Assembly: GCA_947044365.1 (NCBI GenBank)
Contig: OX345636.1
Coordinates: 60,391,537-60,455,536 of the forward strand
Origin: Petrosia ficiformis
Taxonomy: Eukaryota; Porifera; Demospongiae; Haplosclerida; Petrosiidae
Direction: 5' to 3'
DNA: 64,000 bases
How positions within the stretch are numbered: the first letter of the stretch is position 1; every line of letters begins with the position of its first letter. Made by a program: the position numbers and the translations under genes. Under the pieces are notes generated by a model, which had not been told where the DNA came from, did no database searches, and was given only the letters and a program-made list of their open reading frames with translations. Below are positions 1 to 10,379 of this stretch, piece by piece.

Positions 1-303
1 AGATATTTATTCGTTAAACTAAGCAAATATCCAGATACCAAAAACTACTATCCATTGCAGCCCTACTTTAAAGTCATACCTATGAAGTTTGCATCTTCAC
101 CATTTTAAACGCTTACTTAAGTTAAGTGGGTTGCACCTAAGGACTACCAAATATTCAGCATTTCTCTGATCAAACACTATCCATACAGTGCCATCTCTTG
201 ATTGTAGAGAGGAGGGGCTTGGTACACAAGACTAGCTTCAAAATATGCAAATATTTCTGTCCCAGATCAATAATCCCTGAAAGTTTTAATGATGTTATAG
301 TTT
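1..303. other. AT-rich sequence without recognised feature
   Basis: I see no coding signal, tandem repeat or terminal inverted repeat here. It leads directly into the 18-bp minisatellite. Confidence 0.5.
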
Positions 304-1786
304 ACATGTATATTAGGTATATTAGGTGTACTGGTTATATTAGGTGTACTGGTTATATTAGGTGTACTGGTTATATTAGGTATACTGGTTATATTAGGTG
401 TACTGGTTGTATTAGGTATACTGGTTATATTAAGTGTACTGGTTATATTAGGTGTACTAGTTATATTAGGTGTACTGGTTATATTAGGTGTACTGGTTAT
501 ATTAGGTGTACTGATTGTATTAGGTGTACTGGTTATATTAGGTGTACTGGTTGTATTAGGTATACTGGTTATATTAAGTGTACTGGTTATATTAGGTGTA
601 CTGGTTGTATTAGGTGTACTGGTTATATTAGGTGTACTGGTTATATTAGGTGTACTGGTTATATTAGGTGTACTGGTTATATTAGGTGTACTAGTTGTAT
701 TAGGTATACTGGTTATATTAAGTGTACTGGTTATATTAGGTGTACTGGTTATATTAGGTGTACTGGTTATATTAGGTGTACTGGTTGTATTAGGTGTACT
801 GGTTATATTAGGTGTACTGGTTATATTAGGTGTACTAGTTATATTAGGTGTACTGGTTGTATTAGGTGTACTGGTTATATTAGGTGTACTGGTTATATTA
901 GGTGTACTGGTTATATTAGGTGTACTGGTTATATTAGGTGTACTGGTTATATTAGGTGTGCTGGTTATATTAGGTGTACTGGTTATATTAGGTGTACTGG
1001 TTGTATTAGGTGTACTGGTTATATTAGGTGTACTGGTTATATTAGGTGTACTAGTTATATTAGGTGTACTGGTTATATTAGGTGTACTGGTTGTATTAGG
1101 TGTACTGGTTATATTAGGTGTACTGGTTGTATTAGGTGTACTGGTTATATTAGGTGTACTAGTTATATTAGGTGTACTAGTTATATTAGGTGTACTGGTT
1201 ATATTAGGTGTGCTGGTTATATTAGGTGTACTGGTTATATTAGGTGTACTGGTTGTATTAGGTGTACTGGTTATATTAGGTGTACTGGTTATATTAGGTG
1301 TACTAGTTATATTAGGTGTACTGGTTATATTAGGTGTACTGGTTGTATTAGGTGTACTGGTTATATTAGGTGTACTGGTTGTATTAGGTGTACTGGTTAT
1401 ATTAGGTGTACTGGTTATATTAGGTGTACTAGTTATATTAGGTGTACTGGTTGTATTAGGTGTACTGGTTATATTAGGTGTACTGGTTATATTAGGTGTA
1501 CTGGTTATATTAGGTGTACTGGTTATATTAGGTGTACTGGTTATATTAGGTGTGCTGGTTATATTAGGTGTACTGGTTATATTAGGTGTACTGGTTGTAT
1601 TAGGTGTACTGGTTATATTAGGTGTACTGGTTATATTAGGTGTACTAGTTATATTAGGTGTACTGGTTATATTAGGTGTACTGGTTGTATTAGGTGTACT
1701 GGTTATATTAGGTGTACTGGTTGTATTAGGTGTACTGGTTATATTAGGTGTACTAGTTATATTAGGTGTACTGGTTGTATGGATTG
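304..1786 (+). repeat. 18-bp minisatellite, about 82 copies
   Basis: The unit is close to ATATTAGGTGTACTGGTT and repeats for almost 1.5 kb with few substitutions (GTTGTATT for GTTATATT, CTAGTT for CTGGTT, GTGCTG for GTACTG). The variants recur in blocks: the GTGCTG variant appears near 958, 1210 and 1552, spacings of 14 and 19 units, so there is a higher-order structure. Because the unit is a multiple of three and lacks stops in two frames, the array reads as an open frame of over 500 codons with a YIRCTG hexapeptide; I regard this as an artefact of periodicity. The TTAGG inside the unit is not a telomere repeat, since it recurs only every 18 bp. Confidence 0.95.
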
Positions 1787-1799
1787 TATTGTAATACTG

Positions 1800-2407
1800 A
1801 TTTGAAAAAGAAAATTTTTATGGCTTGTAGGGCCATTCCTATAAATACACTTCCAATGTCTTCATAGTAAATAAGTACAATATCTTATACAATGTAGTGA
1901 ATGTACATAGCTACATTTAGAAAAGTTACCAAGGATAGCAAAACAGGTGTTTGTCAAATTAAAGGGGAACAAACCCCCCATCTGTTTACATAAGCACATG
2001 GCCAATTAGGGAGGTCTGGTGACGGGGTTCCCAGGAAAATTTAGATTTTACAATCTCTGAGATCACTTTTGGTTGCATATTCAGACTAATGTTTGACCTC
2101 AAAAGATTGCAATTTAATAATTAAATTACAAGTACATGTAGGGCAAGATTTTAGTAAAGGGGGCAAATGCACTACCCCCACCACCACCCCTCACCCTAAA
2201 TACTACCTGTTGTACTGTATAAGCTAACAATGAGTAGGTAACTTTATGAGTAGCATAACCTGACGAATTTGTTGTGAAACTCTACTAGTAATTTATTAAT
2301 AGTACAATACTATATTATTTGTAATTCAGACATAGTAGTTACCATTCTAATAGTTAATTAAGAGCATAATATAATAAATCACCACACCTGTTATGAATAA
2401 ATAGTTG
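1800..2407. other. AT-rich DNA with the end of a dispersed repeat
   Basis: Positions 1815-1840 (tttttatggcttgtagggcc) resemble the end of the dispersed repeat seen at 28782 and, inverted, at 41455. The remainder has no recognised gene. Confidence 0.35.
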
Positions 2408-2567
2408 CTAGGGCAACATGTGCAAATCTATATGCTCAGCATACATTTATTATACTCCCTGAGGGTTTTAATGATTGTATTATTTGTATTACATGTAGTG
2501 ATAAAAGTTGTAATAGTCACATGTATATAGTTTGTATTGGTTATAAAATTTTATTACATGCAGTATT

Positions 2568-2987
2568 TAGGGCTATGACGAAGGTGGGAAAACAGCCTTT
2601 AAAGCTTCGTCAGCAAAAATGAACGAATGTTCGAAGGTTCACACGTGTTTATATCAATGTTGGTCTTACCTTGATTGGCTATAGAAAGCCTCCAAAACAG
2701 GGTTATTGCTTTATAATGAGAACTAGTGTGGTTTCTGTCAGTGTTTCTATCAAGATTAGGTACTGCTGGACTGAGAAATAAGACAAAAGCAACCAGCAAC
2801 ACAGCCTCAACTTTTATGGAACACGCCCACATTATTAGCCACAAGTTTGAATTGCAGAATTGCAGAATTGCACGTGCACAAACATTAAAGTAGGCGTGGC
2901 AGCGAAGCTTCAAAGGTAGAAATGTAGCTTTGAATGCACAACCAACGAACGAAGGTTCGAACCTTCAAACCTTCATTCCCAGCCCTA
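2568..2987. mobile_element. hAT-like MITE, copy A (about 420 bp)
   Basis: The element starts TAGGGCTATGACGAAGGTGG and ends CCTTCATTCCCAGCCCTA, so its termini are an imperfect inverted repeat built on TAGGGCTGGGA...GAAGGT. It is a diverged direct copy of the element at 5277-5679, and the copied segment extends left to about 2408 (matching about 5148). It sits inside TTGTATTAG-type minisatellite. No transposase is encoded; open frames inside it in either orientation are non-coding in my reading. The TAGGG ends and the near 8-bp duplication of copy B suggest mobilisation by a hAT transposase. Confidence 0.75.
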
Positions 2988-3083
2988 CTTGTATTAGTTA
3001 TATAAGCTGTATTAGTTGTATTAGTTATATTGGTTTTATTAGTTACATGTATATTAGTTGTATTAGTTGTATTACTTGTATTA
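2988..3083 (+). repeat. 9-bp minisatellite (TTGTATTAG)n
   Basis: About ten degenerate copies of a nine-base unit close to TTGTATTAG follow directly after the right end of the MITE. The same unit occurs at 5680-5814 and, reverse-complemented, at 30855-31858. Confidence 0.8.
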
Positions 3084-3290
3084 TTATAGATAATGAGCAT
3101 TTAAAGTCATGTCTATGAATTTTTGCTTCTGCTCCATTTAAACACCTTGTATTAACTGGGATTTATACTATATAAAGCCCGGTTTGTATGGTGGTAACCA
3201 CAAGCAAGTCTCAGATAACCTAAATTTTGTGCAGTGTCATTGTAGGTATATTTCCTGCAGACAACATTTGGGGGTAATTCTGCTATGAAT

Positions 3291-3818
3291 TAGGGGTGGG
3301 CGGCATTGGTAATTTTTTTACTGATAAATTTATGATATTCATTTCTGTATCGCAATACGATATCACAAATTGATACATACCAAAATATCGAAATATACTG
3401 TTAATTAAATATTTTTGTGCCGCACTCAGCCACACTCATATTATGTTTCAGCACATGGCCAACTGAAATAGTGTGTTTAGCAGTGTTTGTTAGACTTTTC
3501 TAGATGCGAACAGGTTAGAAAAGAGTGGTAGACTACAATTCATTAATAGTAGATACTATATTTGAGTGTTATCGTTGTCACATAAGTCAATTGATACAAA
3601 GACTTTTTGTTTACGTTAAGAATTCTACTCCAGTATGCCAAAAAAAAGTGTGTTTTACAGATAGTATTTTAGTAGTCTGAACTAGTTGTTGGTTGTATTT
3701 CAGGTACAGTTTGTGCGTACAAAATATTTGTGGGAGTGACCATTTGTAAAACACGTTTGTATGTACATGTAGTTGATATTTAGTTATATCGTAAAATTTC
3801 CAATATCACCCACTGCTA
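3291..3818. mobile_element. Candidate hAT-like MITE (about 525 bp)
   Basis: The left end reads TAGGGGTGGGCGGCATTGG and the right end CCAATATCACCCACTGCTA, which is an imperfect inverted repeat. Subterminal tracts rich in gatatc/cgatat words resemble those of the element at 17505-18021. I could not identify a clean target duplication, possibly because another element (3825-4174) inserted at its right edge. Confidence 0.55.
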
Positions 3819-3824
3819 TCTGCT

Positions 3825-4174
3825 CACTGGCGTGTTTAAGGGAGGCCTGGTGGGGCCCAGGCCCTCCTTGTTGCTTTGTAATGAAATTTTTTTTAAATAA
3901 TTCTAATTAATGCCTCCGTGCATCATGGTTTGCAGCCCCATTGTAGGAGTAACTAAGTCTGATATGGACTCTGACTCTGAGTCTGAGAGCATTGAATCCC
4001 CACAGAGTTCGTCAACATTGCTAGATTCTCAGTTGTCATCATCAATAATAGCGATAATGTACGTAACGTAGATGCCAACAGACAACACCCATCATGAATG
4101 ATTAATTCGCATGCCATAGTAATATCAATACAGGTGCTAGGCCCCCCTGATATTCATGTCTAGACACACCTATG
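3825..4174. mobile_element. hAT-type non-autonomous element with 8-bp TSD
   Basis: Exactly the same octamer, tatctgct, flanks it at 3817-3824 and 4175-4182. The ends are imperfect inverted repeats: CACTGGCGTGTTTAAG at the left, and CATAGGTGTGTCTAGA as the reverse complement of the right end; CA...TG termini plus an 8-bp duplication fit the hAT superfamily. The interior (3936-4060) contains a short acidic serine-rich reading frame (SDMDSDSESESIESP) of a kind seen in transposase-like zinc-finger proteins, but too short to assign. It lies directly beside the MITE at 3291-3818. Confidence 0.75.
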
Positions 4175-4384
4175 TATCTGCTAGTAAGTAGAATGCTATA
4201 TTTGTAATTAAGATATAATACCACTCTTCTTAAAAGCTCCTATACATAGAACTATTGTATTGCTTATAATTACATGTATTATTATCAATACATGTATTGA
4301 GAATGTCAGTTGATATTATTATCATTTATCCTAGTCATACAAAACTTTATTACATTGTATACATATTTGTTTATTTATACATTT

Positions 4385-4695
4385 TACACATTGCTATGAT
4401 CTATACACATTGCTATGATCTATTCACATTGCTATGATCTATACACATTGCTATGATCTATTCACATTGCTATGATCTATTCACATTGCTATGATCTATT
4501 CACATTGCTATGATCTATACACATTGCTATGATCTATACACATTGCTATGATCTATTCACATTGCTATGATCTATTCACATTGCTATGATCTATTCACAT
4601 TGCTATGATCTATACACATTGCTATGATCTATTCACATTGCTATGATCTATTCACATTGCTATGATCTATTCACATTGCTATGATCTATTCACAG
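4385..4695 (+). repeat. 19-bp minisatellite ending in a splice acceptor
   Basis: About 16 copies of a unit close to cacattgctatgatctatt (a/t variant at the last positions). The last copy changes cacat to cacag, and this AG is the acceptor for the exon at 4696-4740. Confidence 0.9.
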
Positions 4696-4740
4696 ATGAC
4701 AAATCTACTGTTACTAAGAAACAGGAGGTATCACTCCCAG
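4696..4740 (+). CDS. Linker exon, probable 5' part of the NTPase-Death gene
   Basis: A 45-nt exon-like block lies between cacag and gtactg. Read in phase 1 it gives DDKSTVTKKQEVSLPG, hydrophilic and lysine-rich, with a trailing single base, so it is a symmetrical phase 1-1 exon. It matches in phase, size class and flavour the exons at 6695-6763 and 9808-9861, which supports membership of the same gene, but it has no domain of its own and could be skipped or spurious. A true start codon was not identified upstream; further 5' exons may lie outside what I could recognise. Confidence 0.45.
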
Positions 4741-5276
4741 GTACTGATTTGTGTTCCATATCAGTTTCATTATCATAATTTTAATGTTCTATATGAGTGT
4801 TTGAAACATCCCATAGTTTAGTAATAATTATTATCATTGCAATTACAATAATAGCACTTGCCATGTTGCTTCCTTCACCTTGTTAAGATAACTATACACT
4901 GTGAACTATAATGATATAAAATATATTCCAAACATTTCTAAATCAGTTAGTAAAATTGTCCTCCATTTTCTATTGTCACATGAAGTGATTGAAGTTTAGC
5001 TGTATATAGGACTGAAATGAAAATTTAAAATCTGTTTTATCACCTAATGATCAAATGGCTGCTTGTGTTATTATCATTGGGGTAATGCTTGCAAGGTTTG
5101 GTTGTAGAAAATATCCAACACTTCCTAGTCACTCATCATAAGAATGCTAGGGCAACATGTGCAAATCTGTCTGCTCAGCATCTATTTGTATTATTTGTAT
5201 TACATGTAGGGATAAAAGTTGTAATAGTCACATGTATATGGTGTGTATTGGTTATAAAAATTGTATTACATGTATT
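4741..5276. other. Intron DNA; right part is a segmental copy
   Basis: No gene seen. From about 5148 the sequence is a diverged copy of 2408-2567, including the tttgtattacatgtag stretch that leads into the MITE. Confidence 0.5.
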
Positions 5277-5679
5277 TAGGGCTGGGGCGAAGGTGGGAAA
5301 ACAGCCTTTAAAGCTTTGTCAGCAAAAATGAACGAAAGTTCAAAGGTTCACACATGTTTTTATCAATGTTGGTCTTACCATGATTGGCTATAGAAAGCCT
5401 CCAAAACAGTGTTATTGCTTTGTAATGAGAACTAGTGTGGTTCCTGTCAGTGTTTCTATCAAGATTAGGCACTGCTAGACTGAGAAATAAGACAAAAGCA
5501 ACCAGCAACACAGCCTCAACTTTTATAGAACATGCCTACATTATTAGCCACAAGTTTGAATTGCAGAAGTGTGCATGCACAAACATTAAAGTAGGCATGG
5601 CAGCCAAGCTTTGAAGGTAGAAGTGTAGCTTCGAATGCACAACAAAGGAACGAAGGTTGAACCTTCATTCCCAGCCCTA
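5277..5679. mobile_element. hAT-like MITE, copy B (about 403 bp)
   Basis: It starts TAGGGCTGGGGCGAAGGTGG and ends ACCTTCATTCCCAGCCCTA. The flanking octamers are catgtatt (5269-5276) and cttgtatt (5680-5687), seven of eight identical, fitting a slightly decayed hAT 8-bp target duplication made in TTGTATTAC-type minisatellite. It is homologous to copy A at 2568-2987. Confidence 0.8.
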
Positions 5680-5814
5680 CTTGTATTAGTTGTATTACTT
5701 GTATTACTTGTATTACTTGTATTACTTGTATTACTTGTATTACTTGTATTACTTGTATTACTTGTATTACTTGTATCAGTTGTATTACTTGTATTACTTG
5801 TATTACTTGTATCA
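5680..5814 (+). repeat. 9-bp minisatellite (TTGTATTAC)n
   Basis: About 15 copies of the nonamer TTGTATTAC, with TTGTATCAG variants. It is bounded on the left by a MITE and on the right by a foldback element; a remnant of the same minisatellite reappears after the foldback near 6361-6385. Confidence 0.9.
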
Positions 5815-5815
5815 G

Positions 5816-6360
5816 GAGCCCAGAATGATGTTGACGAGAAAGCGAAAGAGTAGGAGCGGCAGACGACCACGCATTTAATTAAATTGGTCAAACTATCTGT
5901 CTGACCATCTGTTACTATTTTTAGAATCCACGTGTATCCACACCTTCGTTGAAAACGAACTGCTACTAACTACATTGACTTAGTTTCCTCTAAAACAAAG
6001 AAAATAATTTGGCAATAATCTGGCTGTGTAGACCTGTGAAGACGTTGCTAGTGAAGCCATTGACAGAGTAGCAGAAATAATGTCAAACACTCTTGATTAG
6101 GACTAAACAATTCTTTCTCGGCTTCTCCAAAGCATGCTCTCGCTTTCCTGATAGTAGGTGACTCCATTTCTGCCTCCAGACATGTTCGTATACTAACTAA
6201 CCTTGGAGATCTTCGAGGTGTTGACGCCATATTTAACAAAGGAGTGGATTCTACAAATAGTAACAGATGGTCAGACAGATACATGTAGTTTGAGCAATGT
6301 AATTAAATGCATGGTCATTTACCGCTCCTACTCTTCTGCTTTCTGGTAAGTTTTTGGCTC
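5816..6360. mobile_element. Foldback element with ~116-bp arms
   Basis: The arm at 5816-5931 (starting gagcccagaatgatg) is an imperfect reverse complement of 6244-6360 (ending gtttttggctc). The two arms share long blocks such as gagtaggagcgg and ctgaccatctgttacta. The 310-bp centre has a minus-strand frame beginning MASTPRRSPRLVSI that I do not recognise. The element interrupts the TTGTATTAC minisatellite. No clear target duplication was found. Confidence 0.7.
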
Positions 6361-6419
6361 TTGTTTGTATTAGTTGTATTTTTTTTTGTACAAGTGTTTT
6401 GATCAAATGTGGCTTAATG

Positions 6420-6613
6420 AGGAAGCTAAAATAGCACAGAGATCGACGGCTTTACATCCCCTCCGAAGGATGGGGTGATTAACACCTCCTCATTTTTGGA
6501 GGGTAGAGCTGTGTACACTCATAGGTGAAAAAAACCTAACCCTAGCGGGGCTTAAACCTGCAACCTTTCGATTGCAGGCCAGCACTTTAGCTAGCAGGCC
6601 ACTAGTACCCCCC
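6420..6613 (-). mobile_element. tRNA-derived SINE-like element
   Basis: On the minus strand the head reads like a degenerate tRNA: tagctaaagtgctggcc resembles an A box region and ggttgcaggtttaagcccc a B box, with an anticodon-arm-like tgcaatcgaaaggttgca. It is followed by a body with ggatgtaaagccgtcgat, a word I associate with conserved central domains of marine invertebrate SINEs. No independent tRNA gene is likely because the acceptor stem is missing. Confidence 0.6.
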
Positions 6614-6694
6614 TATTAGTTGTGTTATAGTTGTGTTGATATAAGGGTTGTATTATAATGCACATTTCAATGAACACTATTTTTTCCATTGCAG

Positions 6695-6763
6695 ATGATA
6701 TCAAAAGCGATATTTCTGTGCATGATGAACCAAATGTGAAGAAGCCAGATGAAACAATACCAG
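6695..6763 (+). CDS. Linker exon of the NTPase-Death gene
   Basis: The exon follows a good acceptor (tttttccattgcag) and ends before gtacta. In phase 1 it encodes DIKSDISVHDEPNVKKPDET-IP, an acidic, flexible linker. Its final single base G joins the AT at 7714 to make Asp, in frame with the NTPase exon. It is 69 nt and phase 1-1. Part of the following intron (6893-7010) is a copy of 4184-4305, which precedes the similar exon at 4696, hinting that exon plus intron material was duplicated. Confidence 0.6.
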
Positions 6764-7374
6764 GTACTAAATGTAGTGTCTTTATAAAACAAATAGAACA
6801 GTATGACTAGTAGCATCATGAGTACATGTATCTCTTTCTGTATTTTAACTTGATGTGATGTGTTATAAACTCTACTATTAATATTACTATTAGTAGAATG
6901 CTGTATTTGTAATTAAGATATAATTAGTTACCACTCTTCTTAATAGTTCCTATACATAGAACTATTGTATTGCTTATAATTATATTATCAATACATGTAT
7001 TAAGAATGTCTATAGACGCATTGAAATTTCAAACTCACTCTAGTGTGACTTGGCCATGGAAAGTATAGTATAATGAATATCTGTTATTAGTTTCAATTAT
7101 CATAGGTTATTGGTAGAATATATTTTGTAATAAGTAGATGATGTCAACTTTCATACCTTAAGTCTACTTTTAATTACATGTACTAATTTTAGCAAATTTA
7201 GTGACTAAAATTATTATGTGCTAATAATATATTTAGTGATTAGGCAAATTAGGAGTGGCTCAGAAATTCATTAAAATTATACAATGCCATGATAAATATG
7301 AGCAATAAAAAATCACTGAATTTAGTGGATGCAATTAATATTAGGCTTCAGGTATTTAGTGAAAATTCACATCA
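6764..7374. other. Intron DNA with a duplicated 120-bp segment
   Basis: Positions 6893-7010 match 4184-4305 (agtagaatgct...gtattaagaatgtc) with small differences. Otherwise I see only AT-rich intron sequence. Confidence 0.6.
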
Positions 7375-7540
7375 CCATAGTTATGTATACAATGTCAGCT
7401 TTCCAACAACATTAAATCCACTTGTGTCAACATCATTGAAAAGCTACTTGTGTCAACATCATTGAAAAGCCACTTGTATCAACATCATAGAAAAGCCACT
7501 TGTATCAACATCATTTAAAAGCCACTTGTATCAACATCAT
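7375..7540 (+). repeat. ~27-bp tandem repeat
   Basis: Five to six copies of a unit containing agccacttgtatcaacatca, in the intron upstream of the NTPase exon. Confidence 0.8.
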
Positions 7541-7713
7541 TACTATAACACTTACATCATGTAGTGCTACAGTTCATCTAATGATATTCATAAACATGAT
7601 CTTCATGATTATATTACTAATAATTTTGTACATGATGCCAATATCTGATTCATTATGTTTTAAGTTGGAATTCAATAATGAATAAGGAAACATTCTTCTC
7701 TCTCAATCCCTAG

Positions 7714-9702
7714 ATACCCCATTTTCACCAGAAATTCAGGCTTCTCTGATCAGCGCTCTAAACGAGGGGTCTGGTGATGCTAATGTGTGTCTTTTATTAA
7801 TGCATGGGGCACCAGGTGTAGGTAAATCGAGCGTTTGTCGTGTACTACAAGGACTTCCACCTTTACCAAAACCCCAGCAGCATAGCACAGGCGTTTTCGA
7901 GAATCCAGTTCGATTAATCAAAACGGGCCAATTTTCTCGAACATCTGAAGGAGTACTAGAACATGTCGACGAGACGAAATTAATGGAAATGATTGCTTCC
8001 CATATTGGGGAAAAGGAAGAGGAGGAAAAACACAAATCAACAACACCATCTCAGCCATCCACTAAAAGTGAAAATCGAGACAAACGTGCAGAAACACAAC
8101 CTTCAACTGGTATTCGGCAACCTGTTTCAAGTGAAACCTCCCCAGCAAAAAAACATCCAACCTCGCAGCCAATGTCAGATGTTCTTAGAGGTATTGCCAA
8201 GCTGAAGCGAAAAGGGAAATCCTCCTCTGATCTTTTCAAAATTGCCTGGTTTCACATAATGGATTCTGGTGGTCAGCCTCAATTCACTGATGTACTTCCT
8301 CTTATGTTCCCAAAAGTGTCGCTTCATCTTGTGGTGATTCGTTTAGATGAGAAGCTAGATGATAAGCCATTGGTTCGTTACCTCGTTGCTGGTGAAAACA
8401 AATATAAGCTCCCAGATAATCTTGCACTGTCCAATCTACAAATGATACAGAGGACATGTGAACTAGCTGAGGCCGCTAGAATCTCTAGTCAGAAGAAGGG
8501 TCATCCATGGGTAATGGTCATCGCAACACACTTAGATTGCGATTGTTCTAAAGAATCTTTAGAAGAAAAAAACCGTCGCCTTCGAGAGCTGCTTAGGAGG
8601 TACAAGTATGTCCTTATAACCAAAAGTAAGGATGAAGTGATTTTTGCCATGAACGCAATGGCACCCAAAGGACAGGAACGTAATGAGTATACACGCTTAC
8701 TCCAAGACCACGTTCTGAATGCTCCAAAGGTTCACGAAGATATTCCAGTTCCTGTACGATGGATGGTATTCCACTTGGAGCTTAGTCGATGCTCTGACGA
8801 GGGTGTGGTGGAGAAATCAGTTTGCTTGGAGGTAGGAGCTCGAATTCAGATGCAAAACGATGATGCAATGAATGCTGTCAAATACTTCGATTCAGTTGCC
8901 TTACACATGTGCTTGCCTGATAAGCTTGGGAATCTGATCTTAACAAGTTTTGACCCATTTGTTTCTCGACTCTCTCTAGTACTAGCTGCCTCTTTCACCA
9001 TGCCAAGAGCTGGTCCAATCAGTGAAGATCGTGAAAAGCTAAGGACCACCGGTATTCTAACAAAAGAGTTTGTAGAAGAATTGTTTCGTGGGAAGTTCCA
9101 CCCTCATCCATTCACTGTAGATAAGTTTTTCGCTCTCCTCAAATACCTACGAATTGCCGTCCAGATTGAAAAAGATACATATTTTATACCCTGTGTCTTA
9201 CCATTGGATGACCCTAACCCTGTGAAATTTGTCAAAGAGTGTTCTCCTGCATTGCTAACTTGGGGCAAAAATGTTCTTCCTCAAGGGTTTTTCCCTGCTT
9301 TAATCGTGCAGTTGCTTCGAAGGAAATCTGCTCCACATTTTCGTCCTTCCCGTGGTGCAAAGCAACTTCGACGTGCAGTTTACCTCAATTCGCAAGATGG
9401 TGCTCTTCTTGTCGTTGATCAAACCTCGTGGTTTGAGTTGTATTTTTCTGGTGAAATCTTGAAATTTCCTCTCATGTTAGAAGCAGTGGAAGAATCTTCA
9501 CGTCGTCTCGCAGATAGAATGAAGATTCATGGCTATGGAGAATTAATCCGTGGTGTTCGGTGTCCAGGTGTTAGTTGTGATGCTCCTTTTATTCATCCTG
9601 GTATAATACTTCCACAATGTAATGTGGCAGAGTGTACTGAGATGGAAGCTTACCGTTTCGAATTGTCACCAGAACAGAAGCATTGGATCAAATCAAGTGC
9701 AG
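7714..9702 (+). CDS. Roc/COR-like P-loop NTPase, main exon
   Basis: A 1,989-nt uninterrupted exon encodes about 663 residues of a Ras-of-complex-type GTPase followed by a COR-like region, probably a cytosolic signalling switch. Counting from the Val at 7785: Walker A GAPGVGKS at 8-15, a charged low-complexity insert at about 76-135 (KEEEEKHKSTTPSQ), the G3-like DSGGQPQF at 160-167, and a G4-like THLD at 248-251. From about 320 to 620 there are helical and winged-helix-like segments (GILTKEFVEELF, FFALLKYLRIAV, YFIPCVLP) typical of COR. The exon begins at the acceptor ccctag with DTPFSPEIQASL; no start codon is claimed, since the 7785 codon is GTG inside the exon. Downstream exons add a Death domain. 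Codon use is normal and there are no frame breaks, so I think the gene is functional. Assignment to Roco versus a related STAND-like NTPase is not fully certain. Confidence 0.85.
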
Positions 9703-9807
9703 GTAAATATGGTGTCTTTCTATATAATTATACTGAAATAATGTTGTTTGTCTCATTGATAATAGTGTCTGTTATAATAATTATTTTATTAATATTATAT
9801 ATTATAG

Positions 9808-9861
9808 GTGCTTCCCCTGATGCAAAACAAGGTTACGAGACACCCTCAAATCAAAGTGAAG
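9808..9861 (+). CDS. Linker exon between NTPase and Death domain
   Basis: A 54-nt phase 1-1 exon between ttatag and gtatgt encodes GASPDAKQGYETPSNQSEG, a short flexible linker. The preceding intron (9703-9807) is only 105 nt, a multiple of three and free of stops in the coding frame, so its retention would keep the frame open. Confidence 0.7.
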
Positions 9862-10379
9862 GTATGTTTTACAATACTATAATAATAATTAGATAATGGG
9901 TTATTAGTGGGGCCAGACAATAATCTGAAATTAATTGAATGCTAGTTGGTAAATAGTTATACATTTGCCAATCATAACTACAATGAAGGTTCTAAATAAC
10001 TTACCGTTTTAGTTTCTTTGTGTTTCCCTTGTATGCTCCAGCTGTACTTGCATGTGGGGTTGTTATGGGTAAATAGTATCTGGTTTATAAATACTCCTCC
10101 CTAGGGCCTGCAGCTATCAGGCGCCATGCTTATCAATCAGATATAGCCCATCTAGTTGTGTTATCCATCTAGTTGTGTTATAACATAATACATAAAACAT
10201 GGCTAGTTGGTATATATGCCAGATATACCACCAGCTTGTGTTCAGAGATTCATGTGGATATATCCCTCAGCACCTTCAAGCATAGTATATCCACATAAAC
10301 CTCCTTCACAGCAAGTCCTAGCAATGGTTTATAAAAATAATATATAATTTTGTATAATCATTAATAAATAATTATTTAG

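Noticed and set aside
304..1786. Telomere-like TTAGG repeat
   Set aside because: TTAGG occurs once per 18-bp unit, not in tandem; it is an interstitial minisatellite.
198..1805. 535-codon open frame with YIRCTG repeats
   Set aside because: It follows entirely from an 18-bp tandem repeat without stops; an overlapping frame is also open. No start context or splice evidence.
6540..6613. Genuine tRNA gene on the minus strand
   Set aside because: B-box-like sequence is present but the acceptor stem does not close and a SINE body follows.
7736..8239. Minus-strand and alternative-frame ORFs in the NTPase exon
   Set aside because: Shadows of the well-supported plus-strand frame.
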